DNA from: Bacteroidia bacterium
Lineage (GTDB): Bacteria; Bacteroidota; Bacteroidia; UKL13-3
Length of the DNA: 64,000 nucleotides
Direction: 5' to 3'
NCBI GenBank assembly: GCA_025454975.1
Contig: JALONK010000020.1
Coordinates: 30,059-94,058, forward strand
Both the position numbers and the translations under genes were made by a program. This document shows, in pieces, positions 26,051-35,493 of the stretch. Position 1 is the first letter of the stretch. The number at the start of each line of letters is the position of its first letter. The notes under the pieces are model-generated. The model ran no database searches and was not told the DNA's origin. It was given only the letters and a program-made list of their open reading frames with translations.

Positions 26051-28071
26051 ACAGCTTTCAATTTTTCTTCCAATGCAAACAATTCATCACGTAAACGAGC
26101 TGCTTCCATAAAATCCATATCTCTTGCAGCTTTCATCATACGGTTCCTGGTTTCATCAATAGCTTTTTGGAGTTGGTCTTTACTCATATATGCAATAACA
26201 GGATCTGCTGCTATATTTATTTGTTCTTGTTCTAAGTAAAATTGTTGTTCACTGCTTACACCTTTTACATCTGCAACACTTGTTTGTTTTAATATTTCAT
26301 CCTTGCTTTTCTTCACAGTTTTAGGTGTTATGCCGTGTTCAGTGTTATAGGCGATTTGAATTTCTCGTCTTCTATTGTTTTCACTTATGGTTCTATTCAT
26401 GCTATCGGTAATTGTATCAGCATACATAATTACCTTTCCTCGCTCATTACGCGCTGCTCTTCCGATAGTTTGTGTTAGTGATTTATCGTTCCGTAAAAAT
26501 CCTTCTTTATCCGCATCCATAATGGCTACTAAACTAACCTCAGGTAAATCAAGTCCTTCTCTTAGTAAATTCACTCCAATTAACACATCAAAAACACCTA
26601 ACCTTAAATCTCTCAATATTTCAACACGGTCAAGTGTTTTCACTTCACTATGAATGTATCTACATTTGATGTTTAATTTTGCCATATACTTGGCCAGTTC
26701 TTCTGCCATTCGTTTAGTTAGTGTTGTCACTAAGATTCGATCACCCATTTTAATTCGATCATCAACTTCATCTAATAAATCATCAACTTGGTTTGTACAT
26801 GGTCTGATTTCAATCACCGGGTCTAATAATCCTGTAGGTCTAATGATTTGTTCAACTACAACTCCTTCACTCATTCTTACTTCATATTCAGCAGGTGTGG
26901 CACTAACATAAACCACTTGATTTACCATTGACTCAAATTCATTAAAAGTGAGAGGGCGATTATCTAATGCACTTGGTAACCTAAAACCATATTCAACTAA
27001 ATTTTCTTTCCTGGCCCTATCGCCTCCATACATTGCGCGCACTTGTGGCATGGTAACATGGCTTTCATCAATTATCATTAAAAAATCTTCAGGGAAATAA
27101 TCGAGCAAACAAAACGGACGTTCTCCCGGTTTTCTTCTATCCATATAACGACTATAATTTTCAATGCCGTTACAGTAGCCCAATTCACGCATCATTTCCA
27201 TATCAAAGTTGGTACGTTCCTCTAATCTTTTTGCTTCCAGAAATTTACCTTGCTCTTTAAAATAGTCAATTTGTAAAACCAAATCATCTTGTATTTCTCT
27301 AATGGCTCTATTCAATTGATCTTTAGGTGTAACATAGATGTTTGCCGGAAACACGGCTACATCTTGCACGCGCTCTTGTTTTTTTCCACTAATTGGATCA
27401 ATAATACTAAGTTCTTCAACTTCATTCCCGAAAAATTCAACCCTAAATGCAAAATCTGCGTAGGCCGGATAAATATCTAACACGTCGCCTTTCACTCTAA
27501 ACATTCCGCGTTGAAAATCGGCAGTTGTTCTTGAGTACAATGAATCAACCAAGGCATACAGAACATTGGTCATGGCAATTTTTTGCCCTTTAGCAATTCG
27601 AATAATACTATTCTCGTAATCCTTTGGATTGCCTGCACCATAAATACAGCTTACTGAAGCAAGAACAATCACATCTCTTCTGCCTGATAATAAAGAAGAG
27701 GTTGTTTTTAATCGAAACTTTTCAATTTCTTCATTGATATTTAAATCTTTTTCTATGTAAGTATTGCTTTGTGGGATAAATGCTTCAGGTTGATAATAGT
27801 CGTAGTAAGAAACAAAATATTCAATGGCATTTTCAGGGAAAAATTGTTTGAATTCACCAAAAAGTTGTGCAACCAAGGTTTTATTATGGCTTATAATTAA
27901 GGTTGGTTTCTGCACCTTTTCTATCACATTTGCCATGGTAAAAGTTTTTCCTGATCCAGTAACACCAAGTAAAGTCTGATGCTTAACCCCGCTTTCTAAA
28001 CCTTCAATTAGGTTTTTTATTGCATTGGGTTGATCTCCGGAAGGCACATAAGAAGAATGAATTTTAAACAT
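26047..28071 (-). CDS. uvrB: Excinuclease ABC subunit B
   Basis: At 674 residues this is full length for UvrB, the damage-verifying DEAD-like helicase of nucleotide excision repair, which loads UvrC. The Walker A motif GVTGSGKTFTM is near residue 36. The beta-hairpin region has SYYDYYQPEAFIPQSNTYIEKD. The helicase motifs are LMIIDESHV, YVSATPAEYE and IGRAARNERGKV. The C-terminal UVR motif, which binds UvrC, is at about residues 635-670 (IDETRNRMMKAARDMDFMEAARLRDE). It stands alone; uvrA and uvrC are not in the window. Confidence 0.98.
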   Translation of the reverse strand: MFKIHSSYVPSGDQPNAIKNLIEGLESGVKHQTLLGVTGSGKTFTMANVIEKVQKPTLIISHNKTLVAQLFGEFKQFFPENAIEYFVSYYDYYQPEAFIPQSNTYIEKDLNINEEIEKFRLKTTSSLLSGRRDVIVLASVSCIYGAGNPKDYENSIIRIAKGQKIAMTNVLYALVDSLYSRTTADFQRGMFRVKGDVLDIYPAYADFAFRVEFFGNEVEELSIIDPISGKKQERVQDVAVFPANIYVTPKDQLNRAIREIQDDLVLQIDYFKEQGKFLEAKRLEERTNFDMEMMRELGYCNGIENYSRYMDRRKPGERPFCLLDYFPEDFLMIIDESHVTMPQVRAMYGGDRARKENLVEYGFRLPSALDNRPLTFNEFESMVNQVVYVSATPAEYEVRMSEGVVVEQIIRPTGLLDPVIEIRPCTNQVDDLLDEVDDRIKMGDRILVTTLTKRMAEELAKYMAKLNIKCRYIHSEVKTLDRVEILRDLRLGVFDVLIGVNLLREGLDLPEVSLVAIMDADKEGFLRNDKSLTQTIGRAARNERGKVIMYADTITDSMNRTISENNRRREIQIAYNTEHGITPKTVKKSKDEILKQTSVADVKGVSSEQQFYLEQEQINIAADPVIAYMSKDQLQKAIDETRNRMMKAARDMDFMEAARLRDELFALEEKLKAV

Positions 28072-28107
28072 GATGCAAACTTAGTTAAATTGAAAGAGGC
28101 TTAAAAC

Positions 28108-28140
28108 AAAAAGTCCCGGCAATTATTGCCGGGAACTTTT
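28108..28140 (-). terminator. Rho-independent terminator, probably ending the lipA transcript
   Basis: Stem CCCGGCAAT/ATTGCCGGG, extended by AAAGT/ACTTT, with a T-rich tail on both strands. On the minus strand it lies about 205 nt beyond the lipA stop and just before the uvrB start. Either lipA has a long 3' region or a separate short RNA ends here. Confidence 0.8.
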
Positions 28141-28346
28141 AGCCTTATGAACCCTAACCTGTATGAAAAGGCATTAAAATAAAAAGTTGTTCTTTACAAC
28201 TTTAAAATATTATATAGGTTTAACGATGTTATGGTATTTTTAGTTTACATCACTAATAAATTTTTATTTAAATTATTTTATCGGTAATTATTAATTCCTC
28301 AAAAACAATTGGTTAAACTATATGTAAAATTAAATTTTACAATTTA

Positions 28347-29216
28347 TCACCCAACATGCTTTTCTGCATGGTATGATGATCGAACCAAAGGGCCTGACTC
28401 CACATATTTGAATCCCATTTTCATACCTTCATCTTTATAGAAATCAAATTCTTCGGGTGTTATGAAGCGTTCAACATTCAAGTGCATTTTAGTAGGTTGA
28501 AGGTATTGACCAAGTGTAAGCACATCACAACCATGGTTAACTAAATCTTGCATAACTTCCAGTACTTCTTCAGTTGATTCACCAAGTCCTAGCATTACTC
28601 CGGATTTAGTTCTTCTTCCTCTTTCTTTAGTAAGTAAAATTTGTTCTAGGCTACGTTCATATTTAGCTTGTGGTCTAACTTTTCTATACAAGCGTTTTAC
28701 TGTTTCCATATTATGAGAAACCACTTCAGGTTTTTCATCAATCACTTGGTACAACAGATGCCATTTGCTTAAGAAATCAGGAATTAATGTTTCAATGGTA
28801 GTATTAGGATTTAATTCTTTGACAAGTCGAATAGTATCAGCCCAAACCTTAGCACCTTTATCAGGCAGTTCGTCGCGGTTTACAGAAGTAATCACAGCAT
28901 GTTTAACTTGCATCAGTTTTATAGCTTCAGCCACACGCATAGGCTCTTCCAAATCATATCCTTTTGCTCTTCCTGTGGCCACTGCGCAAAAACTACAACT
29001 TCTTGTACATACATTTCCTAAAATCATGAATGTAGCTGTGCCTGCTCCCCAACATTCGCCCATATTAGGGCAGTTTCCACTCTCACAAATGGTATGAAGT
29101 TTATATTCATCCACAATTTTACGCACTTGGCGATAATTCTCGCCGGTTGGTAATTTCACTTTCAACCAACTTGGTTTTTTTACGCGTTCATCAGCAATGG
29201 TTGGTAATTCAATCAT
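28347..29216 (-). CDS. lipA: Lipoyl synthase
   Basis: A 289-residue radical-SAM enzyme that inserts two sulfurs into octanoyl groups on lipoyl domains. The auxiliary cluster cysteines are in [12 protein letters not shown] and the radical-SAM cluster is CTRSCSFC. Other family blocks are [41 protein letters not shown] and [10 protein letters not shown]. The C-terminal SSYHAEKH carries the conserved serine that ligates the auxiliary cluster. The gene begins 2 nt after an outer-membrane protein gene, so the two share a transcript. No lipB is adjacent. Confidence 0.98.
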   Translation of the reverse strand: MIELPTIADERVKKPSWLKVKLPTGENYRQVRKIVDEYKLHTICESGNCPNMGECWGAGTATFMILGNVCTRSCSFCAVATGRAKGYDLEEPMRVAEAIKLMQVKHAVITSVNRDELPDKGAKVWADTIRLVKELNPNTTIETLIPDFLSKWHLLYQVIDEKPEVVSHNMETVKRLYRKVRPQAKYERSLEQILLTKERGRRTKSGVMLGLGESTEEVLEVMQDLVNHGCDVLTLGQYLQPTKMHLNVERFITPEEFDFYKDEGMKMGFKYVESGPLVRSSYHAEKHVG

Positions 29217-29218
29217 GT

Positions 29219-29977
29219 TTATCTGTTCTGCCCAAAGTAATAAGTTAAAAATAAAGTAAAGAAGAATTGGTTGTTATTTGCCAATTCAGGTGCCATTAGT
29301 GGCAGTTCTGTTGCAAATGCATCAACTACAAATCCGGCCTCTAAACTTCTGAATTCATCGGGATATTGTCCCCATTCGATGCTCAAGCTATTTCTAAAAT
29401 AACCCCCTAATCGTGGTGATATTAAATTAAGACCTCTATTAAATGATGCGTTTCCATAAATGGCTAATGGAAAGGTGTGTTCATTAACAGGGTCGTATCG
29501 TTCGGTAGCAATTATAGCCTGAGTTGGGTTGTTTGGCGACTCTTTTAAAACTTCAATAAAAATTGGTTTTAATAAAGCTAAAGTGGGGCCAAATGCATAG
29601 TTATAATGCAATGACACCGAATTTTTGTACATCCTATCGGTGATAAATAAATTCTGTCCATACCCTGCTCTTAGAAAGAAAGCCATGTTTATTCGGCCGG
29701 GTGTATATTTCTTAGGGTTATCTGATTGACCGAATACACGTTCTTCTTTAGGGTGACGAAGGCGAGCAAATTCAATTTCAAATAAATTTTTTATAAGTGC
29801 TGTTTTTTGTTTCCCGAATTTAAAATTTATGCCACCTAAACCTGCAGAATTTACATTTGCTCCATACATAATTCTTTTCCTGTAAAGAAGTTGTGGTTCT
29901 TCTAAATCATTTTGTGCTTTTGCTGCAAAAGGAAGCGATGCACATAGGTAAAGAATTATGGATAAAAAATTTTTCAC
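29219..29977 (-). CDS. Putative outer-membrane beta-barrel protein
   Basis: A 252-residue protein with signal peptide ([12 protein letters not shown]). The mature chain has alternating strands rich in Gly and aromatics, and ends [10 protein letters not shown], a C-terminal strand typical of outer-membrane barrels. I do not recognise the family. It is upstream of and co-directional with lipA (2-nt gap), without an obvious functional link. Confidence 0.75.
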   Translation of the reverse strand: MKNFLSIILYLCASLPFAAKAQNDLEEPQLLYRKRIMYGANVNSAGLGGINFKFGKQKTALIKNLFEIEFARLRHPKEERVFGQSDNPKKYTPGRINMAFFLRAGYGQNLFITDRMYKNSVSLHYNYAFGPTLALLKPIFIEVLKESPNNPTQAIIATERYDPVNEHTFPLAIYGNASFNRGLNLISPRLGGYFRNSLSIEWGQYPDEFRSLEAGFVVDAFATELPLMAPELANNNQFFFTLFLTYYFGQNR

Positions 29978-30013
29978 TGAATCTTATCTTTGAATTTCAA
30001 AAGTAAAAAAAAT

Positions 30014-30418
30014 ATGCATACTTCGGTAGTTGAATATATGGGTAAATTAAGAACTCAGGCAACACATGTAAATAGCAATACGATAATTGGTTCAGATGCT
30101 CCTTTGGACAACAAGGGGAATGGGGAATTGTTTTCTCCAACCGACTTGCTTGCAACTTCACTGTGCCAATGTATGTTAACCATAATGGGTATTAAGGCTG
30201 ACGAGTTAAATGTAAATATTACAGGTACAAAGGCGAGTGTAAGAAAAGTGATGAAATCTGTACCTCGTCGTGTTCAAAAAATTGAAATAAAAATTGAGTT
30301 TCCGGGAGAAGCGAAATCGCATCATCAGATTTGGGAACAGGCTGCACGGGATTGCCCTGTAGCATTATCACTGCACCCGGATATTCAACAAATTGTTTTA
30401 ATTGATTATGTTAATTAA
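30014..30418 (+). CDS. OsmC/Ohr-family protein
   Basis: A 134-residue protein from ATG 30014. An in-frame TTG at 29990 would add 8 residues, but the ATG gives the usual family start. OsmC proteins are dimeric thiol peroxidases that reduce organic hydroperoxides. The two catalytic cysteines are in SLCQCMLTIMG and DCPVALSLHPD. The central helix pair and the VQKIEIKIEFPG strand also fit. The stop overlaps that of a tiny lipoprotein gene on the other strand. Confidence 0.88.
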   Translation: MHTSVVEYMGKLRTQATHVNSNTIIGSDAPLDNKGNGELFSPTDLLATSLCQCMLTIMGIKADELNVNITGTKASVRKVMKSVPRRVQKIEIKIEFPGEAKSHHQIWEQAARDCPVALSLHPDIQQIVLIDYVN

Positions 30419-30522
30419 AACAACTGCTCAAGGTTAATGCTAAACTTAGGACAAGAACCTTTACAAGAGGTAAAACCTATTACCATCATGGCGAGCATAG
30501 CCACTAAAATGATTTTTTTCAT
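30415..30522 (-). CDS. Tiny lipoprotein, 35 aa
   Basis: A minus-strand ORF from ATG at 30522 to TAA at 30415 encodes MKKIILVAMLAMMVIGFTSC followed by 15 residues (KGSCPKFSINLEQLF). The lysine-rich start, hydrophobic stretch and lipobox FTSC form a textbook Bacteroidota lipoprotein signal, leaving a mature lipopeptide of about 16 residues. It overlaps the OsmC stop by 4 nt. The signal sequence makes it credible as a real gene despite its size; function unknown. Confidence 0.7.
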   Translation of the reverse strand: MKKIILVAMLAMMVIGFTSCKGSCPKFSINLEQLF

Positions 30523-30541
30523 GTTACAAAATTAGTTTCAG

Positions 30542-31747
30542 ATGTTAAAATCTTCCAACAACATACTTTCAAGTTTGCATGATTACAGTGTTGAAAACCT
30601 ACTATTCTGTACAAAAGACAGCAATGAAGTTGCAAAAGTTGCTTGGATAAGAAAAAATTACCCTCATCATTTTCATCTATTATCAGAGCAGTTAAAGCTT
30701 TATAACAAAGCCCTTGCCAAATTACCTGAATGGGTTAAAAAAAATTGTCTGTTCACAGCTCAATCACTCGAACAATGCAGCAGTCCTGCAACCGCGCATT
30801 ATAAGGCATCATTATTTAAGGGTGAATTAATGGTTGATTTAACTGCCGGGATAGGAGTGGATGCTGTTGCTTTTGCCGAAAAGTTTAAACAAGTTATTGC
30901 CATAGAAAAAGATGAAAATGTACATGCTCTTGCTGAGTTTAATTTAAGCCAATTAGCCATTACGAATGTTCAACGCGTAAATACTGATGCTGATTCATGG
31001 TTACATAAACAACACCATGCCGATTTATATTATATTGACGCCGACAGACGTCCGATAACCGGAAAAAAAGTAATTACATTAGAAGATTCAACCCCTAATG
31101 TACTTGCATTATTACCAATAATAAAAGGACTAACCGAGGATGTACTATTGAAATGTTCACCACTGATTGATATAACTTATTTGTTTAGCAGAATAGATCT
31201 CATTCAACAAATCACAGTTTTATCGGTAGAGCAAGAGGTAAAGGAAATCTTGGTACATCTTGTTTCAAAACCTGACAATCCATTTATTAAAGCAGTCAAT
31301 TTATCAGCCGGTGGTGAAATTACCCATGAATTTGAAGCTCAAGTATCAAATCTATCAGCTGAAAGGAAGCTAGAAGAAGACGCTATATATTTTTATGAGA
31401 CCGGCAATGCACTTATTAAATCAGGACTTTCAGACTTATATGCAAATCAGATTGGCTTAAGTCAATTAGGCAGTAAAACGCCTTATTATACAGGGAACAA
31501 ATGTGTAACTTCATTTTTTGGAAGGGCATTCAAAATAATCACCTGCATGCCAATGTCGAAAAGTAATGTTTTAGCATATTTAAAAAACAATACAATAACA
31601 AAGGCAAATATTGCTGCAAAAGGGTTCGGAGTATCTGTTGATGATTTAAGAAGCACTTTCAAATTGAAGGATGGGGGAGAAGAATACCTTTTCTTTGTTA
31701 AACATAACCACAATGAAAAGGTATTCTATCATGTCAGAAAATTTTAG
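30542..31747 (+). CDS. Class I SAM-dependent methyltransferase with THUMP-like domain
   Basis: A 401-residue cytosolic protein. The Rossmann methyltransferase core is in the middle: motif I LMVDLTAGIGVDAVAFAEKF, motif II VIAIEKDENVHALAEFN, and motif IV-like ADLYYIDADRRP. The C-terminal third matches the THUMP-like domain of these Bacteroidota proteins and suggests RNA binding. The substrate is probably tRNA or rRNA, but the modified base is not deducible. The gene is divergent from the tiny lipoprotein gene and tail-to-tail with a zinc-finger protein gene (4-nt overlap). Confidence 0.82.
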   Translation: MLKSSNNILSSLHDYSVENLLFCTKDSNEVAKVAWIRKNYPHHFHLLSEQLKLYNKALAKLPEWVKKNCLFTAQSLEQCSSPATAHYKASLFKGELMVDLTAGIGVDAVAFAEKFKQVIAIEKDENVHALAEFNLSQLAITNVQRVNTDADSWLHKQHHADLYYIDADRRPITGKKVITLEDSTPNVLALLPIIKGLTEDVLLKCSPLIDITYLFSRIDLIQQITVLSVEQEVKEILVHLVSKPDNPFIKAVNLSAGGEITHEFEAQVSNLSAERKLEEDAIYFYETGNALIKSGLSDLYANQIGLSQLGSKTPYYTGNKCVTSFFGRAFKIITCMPMSKSNVLAYLKNNTITKANIAAKGFGVSVDDLRSTFKLKDGGEEYLFFVKHNHNEKVFYHVRKF

Positions 31748-32106
31748 TCGTCTACGGTCTGACGTTTAATCAGTAAATAAAAATCATCTGCAAGCTTCTG
31801 ATAACCGTATTCATAAACAAAATAAAATGATGACCCTGAATTAGGGTTGTAGGCGTGTGTAAAATAAGAAAAGTTAAAGCCTTTGTCGAATAGCCTTTTG
31901 GTGTTAATTTTAATTTTCCCTTCTTCGGGAATTAGTTCTTCCAGAATTCTTCTGTTTTTCCTTAAAATACTGTTGATTTCTTTAACAGTTTCTGAGGCGA
32001 CCTTAAATTTGTTGTTGAACATTGTGCGACAGTTATCGTCGCAGAACTTTTTGTCGGATCTGCCATGAATTACATCATTGCATTGCATGCAAAAGCGTGG
32101 TTCCAT
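31744..32106 (-). CDS. Small zinc-ribbon-like hypothetical protein
   Basis: 120 residues from the ATG giving MEPRFCMQC. The N-terminus CMQCNDVIHGRSDKKFCDDNCR provides four spaced cysteines (CxxC...CxxxC) that look like a zinc ribbon. It is followed by a basic helical part (TVKEINSILRKNRRILEEL) and a domain with YFTHAYNPNSGSSFYFVYEYGY. A nucleic-acid or protein-binding role is possible. An in-frame upstream start would add 4 residues. Confidence 0.75.
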   Translation of the reverse strand: MEPRFCMQCNDVIHGRSDKKFCDDNCRTMFNNKFKVASETVKEINSILRKNRRILEELIPEEGKIKINTKRLFDKGFNFSYFTHAYNPNSGSSFYFVYEYGYQKLADDFYLLIKRQTVDD

Positions 32107-32174
32107 TGTGGTATACAATTAATAAAGTTTAATGGGGCAGGAGGAACGCACAATCTTACTAAACTTTACTTAAT

Positions 32175-32195
32175 AAAAAAAGCCCTTTCGGGCAA
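32175..32195 (-). terminator. Short terminator after sppA
   Basis: GCCC-TTTC-GGGC hairpin followed on the minus strand by seven T residues, immediately past the sppA stop. The stem is short, but the position and T-tract are good. Confidence 0.65.
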
Positions 32196-32197
32196 TT

Positions 32198-33967
32198 TTA
32201 TTCGATATTAATCGGTAAGGTATATCTCAATTGAACACCTTGGTACTTTAATAGTTTATTAATCTGCGCATACCAATCATATTGCGCACCGAGCTGTTGT
32301 TTCATCATCCATACCGAGGCTTCGCCACTTAAGCTTTTTACGATTTGTTCAATCGGGTCTTTTTGTTCGGGGTAAGTTACCATTCTGTATTCGGTGGTTT
32401 TAGCCTTTTTCGCTGCAATTTCAATTGCTTTTTCCAATCCACCAAACTCATCAATTAATCCTAATCTTTTAGCATCGGTACCGCTCCAAACCCTACCTTG
32501 AGCCAATGAATCAACAGTTTCTTTGCTTAATTTTCTACCATCGGCAACCTTAGTAATAAAGTCATCATAAATCCTATCAATGTATTTTTGAATCACTACT
32601 TTTTCCGCTTGGGTTAAACCTCTTTCCGGAGAACCCATATCAGCGAATTCGCCAAATTTTACGGTTTCAATGTTAATACCAAGTTTATTTTCAATTAGTT
32701 CATTGGCATTCATTAACAATGCAAAAACGCCAATACTTCCAGTCACCGAATTTTTTTCTGCTACAATAACATCTGCCGGTGCAGCAATATAATATCCTCC
32801 GCTTGCCGCCACTGTTCCCATTGACACAATTACCGGTTTAACCGCTTTGGTCAGCATCACTTCACGCCAAATCACATCACTCGCTAATGCGCTACCTCCG
32901 GGTGAATTTATCCTTAATACAACAGCTTTAATGGCACTATCGTTTTTAGCTTTTCTTAAACTTGAGGCAATGGTTTCAGAACCCATGGTTTCTTCATCAC
33001 CTTCTCCACTAACGATATCACCAACACAATAAATTACAGCTATTTTATCTTTAGTGCTAAACGGAGCGCCTGAATAATGTTTGGCAAGCTGAGCCGTAGA
33101 AATCATTTGGATATCTTCCATTTTAGTTACTCCGACTTTTTTCATTAACACTTCATGCACCTGATCTTCAAAAAATATATCATTAATTAATTTGTAATTT
33201 TTAGCATCTTCAGGCGATTGCACTTTAAGTTGATTAGCAATTTCTCTAAGTGTATTAACATCAATCTTTCTACTTCCTGCCACGTCAGTTAACCAATTGT
33301 TATACATACTTCCAAGATAAGCTTCAATTTGTTGCCTGTTTTCAGCACTCATTGATTTAGCAATCAGTGGTTCACCTGCTGCTTTATATTTACCATGTCT
33401 GATTAATTGAGGTTCTAAACCTACTTTGTCGAACATGCCTTTTAAATATGGAGTTGAACTGCTGAATCCATCTATTAATAATTCACCAGCCGGGTTTAAA
33501 TAAATGGCATCAGCAACCGAAGCAACATAATAACTATGTTCTTCTAAAATTTCGCCGTATGCTATGATAAATTTCTTTTTCTTTTTAAATGCGATCAATT
33601 CATTTCTGATGGCTTCAAGTGTGGCATAATCAGCAGGTACAATTCCTACATGTAAATATATTCCTTTCACTTGTTCTTTATCGCCGGCAACTTTAATGGC
33701 TTTAATTATTTCATCTAAACCACTGCTGCTACCGTTATTAAGTCCGCCTTTGCTTAACGCTTCAAAAGGATTTTTACTCGTACGCTCTTGTATTAAATAA
33801 TCAAGTTTAAGTTCAAGTACCGAGTTGGTTTTTAATTCTCCAGCTTCTTCCTTTGAAGAAGAGGCAATTAATCCACCGATAATACTGAATAATAAAAATA
33901 TCAATATCAATCCGCCAATTACAAAACCTAAAACTGATGCGAAAGTGAACTTTAAAAATTGTTTCAT
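32198..33967 (-). CDS. sppA: Signal peptide peptidase SppA, 67-kDa type
   Basis: A 589-residue membrane-anchored serine protease that degrades cleaved signal peptides. The N-terminal TM helix spans about residues 8-32 (FASVLGFVIGGLILIFLLFSII). The tandem ClpP-like repeats of the long form are both present. The first contains the catalytic Lys region (HGKYKAAGEPLIAKSMS). The second has NSPGGSALASDVIWREV, the nucleophile serine in GTVAASGGYYIAAPAD, and TGSIGVFALLMN. Length and order match E. coli-type SppA. Confidence 0.95.
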   Translation of the reverse strand: MKQFLKFTFASVLGFVIGGLILIFLLFSIIGGLIASSSKEEAGELKTNSVLELKLDYLIQERTSKNPFEALSKGGLNNGSSSGLDEIIKAIKVAGDKEQVKGIYLHVGIVPADYATLEAIRNELIAFKKKKKFIIAYGEILEEHSYYVASVADAIYLNPAGELLIDGFSSSTPYLKGMFDKVGLEPQLIRHGKYKAAGEPLIAKSMSAENRQQIEAYLGSMYNNWLTDVAGSRKIDVNTLREIANQLKVQSPEDAKNYKLINDIFFEDQVHEVLMKKVGVTKMEDIQMISTAQLAKHYSGAPFSTKDKIAVIYCVGDIVSGEGDEETMGSETIASSLRKAKNDSAIKAVVLRINSPGGSALASDVIWREVMLTKAVKPVIVSMGTVAASGGYYIAAPADVIVAEKNSVTGSIGVFALLMNANELIENKLGINIETVKFGEFADMGSPERGLTQAEKVVIQKYIDRIYDDFITKVADGRKLSKETVDSLAQGRVWSGTDAKRLGLIDEFGGLEKAIEIAAKKAKTTEYRMVTYPEQKDPIEQIVKSLSGEASVWMMKQQLGAQYDWYAQINKLLKYQGVQLRYTLPINIE

Positions 33968-34144
33968 GTTAAATTAATTATGCTTCAAATATCAACAAAA
34001 AAGATGAATGGTAGTTGATTGATTTTGATAAGTGTGTTTGCTTTATTTTTATAAGGTTGATGTTTGCGATAAACGGCATCCACAACTTATCACCAATATA
34101 AAATTATCCTGCCATTTGTCAAATCATGCTTGTATTTTCGCCAC

Positions 34145-35491
34145 ATGGAATTTAATCAACTTTCTGCCATCAGTCCGATTGATGGTCGTTATCAAAAGCA
34201 ATCAGAACCACTTGCCGCTTATTTTTCAGAATTTGCCCTTATTCAATACCGCGTTTTGGTTGAGGTTGAATACTTTATTGCATTATCAGAAATTCCACTT
34301 CCCCAAATGAAGGGTTTAATTAGCGTTGCTCATAAACAAGATTTACGAGATATTTATGTTCAGTTTTCGTTACAAGATGCGCAACGCATAAAGGAAATTG
34401 AAAAAACAACTAACCACGATGTAAAAGCTGTTGAATATTTTTTAAAGGAAAAGATACAATCGTTGGGCTTGAGTGACTTGAGTGAGTTTATCCATTTTGC
34501 ACTAACTTCACAAGACATTAATAATTCGGCCATACCGTTAAGTTTAAAAGATGCGATGCATCAAGTAATGCTGCCATCTTTGCAACAAATGATCACCCTG
34601 TTAAAGAAGTTGGCTAAAGCATGGGGTAAAGTTCCTATGTTGGCGCATACTCACGGACAACCGGCTTCTCCAACCATTTTAGGTAAAGAACTATTAGTTT
34701 TTGTGGAACGCTTAGAAGGTCAAGTTGTGCAATTAAAGCAAGTTCCATTCAAGGCTAAGTTTGGTGGTGCAACAGGCAATTTTAATGCCCATGCCATTGC
34801 TTATCCTAAAATAGATTGGCCGGGTTTTGCCGATCAATTCATTATTGGACTGGGTATTGAACGTAGTAAATACACCACGCAAATTGAGCATTATGATAAC
34901 CTGGCAGCCCTGTTTGATGTGCAAAAAAGAATCAATACAATTTTAATTGATCTGTGCCGGGATTTTTGGCAATACATTTCAATGGATTATTTTAAACAAC
35001 AACTTAAAAAAGGCGAAGTTGGTTCGTCGGCCATGCCGCATAAAGTAAACCCTATTGACTTTGAAAATGCAGAAGGTAATTTAGGAATGGCTAATGCTTT
35101 ATTTGAACATCTAAGTGCGAAACTTCCTATTTCAAGGTTACAGCGCGACTTAACTGATTCCACTGTATTGCGCAATATTGGTGTACCATTAGCTCATTCG
35201 TTGATTAGTTTTAACAGTATCATTAAAGGATTAAACAAGCTATTGTTAAACGAACCTGCTTTAGCAGCTGATTTAGAGGAAAATTGGGCTGTTTGTGCAG
35301 AAGCTATACAAACGATATTAAGACGCGAAGGTTATCCTAAACCTTATGAAGCATTAAAAGATTTAACTCGAACCAATAAAAAAATCACTCAGAAAAGTTT
35401 GCACACTTTTATTGATACACTTAAAGTGTCGGCCAAGGTTAAAACGGAGTTGAAGAAAATTACCCCACATACTTATACAGGAATATTTTAG
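34145..35491 (+). CDS. purB: Adenylosuccinate lyase
   Basis: 448 residues from ATG 34145 (MEFNQLSAISPIDGRYQ); the upstream TTG frame is not needed. The enzyme splits SAICAR and adenylosuccinate, releasing fumarate, in purine synthesis. The aspartase/fumarase-superfamily signature GSSAMPHKVNPIDFENAEGN carries the flexible-loop catalytic serine. Other blocks are TSQDINNSAIPLSLKDAM and AHTHGQPASPTILGKE. The C-terminal PKPYEALKDLTRTNKKIT segment fits the E. coli-like subgroup. It ends with TAG, and the exonuclease gene follows after 2 nt. Confidence 0.97.
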   Translation: MEFNQLSAISPIDGRYQKQSEPLAAYFSEFALIQYRVLVEVEYFIALSEIPLPQMKGLISVAHKQDLRDIYVQFSLQDAQRIKEIEKTTNHDVKAVEYFLKEKIQSLGLSDLSEFIHFALTSQDINNSAIPLSLKDAMHQVMLPSLQQMITLLKKLAKAWGKVPMLAHTHGQPASPTILGKELLVFVERLEGQVVQLKQVPFKAKFGGATGNFNAHAIAYPKIDWPGFADQFIIGLGIERSKYTTQIEHYDNLAALFDVQKRINTILIDLCRDFWQYISMDYFKQQLKKGEVGSSAMPHKVNPIDFENAEGNLGMANALFEHLSAKLPISRLQRDLTDSTVLRNIGVPLAHSLISFNSIIKGLNKLLLNEPALAADLEENWAVCAEAIQTILRREGYPKPYEALKDLTRTNKKITQKSLHTFIDTLKVSAKVKTELKKITPHTYTGIF

Positions 35492-35493
35492 CT

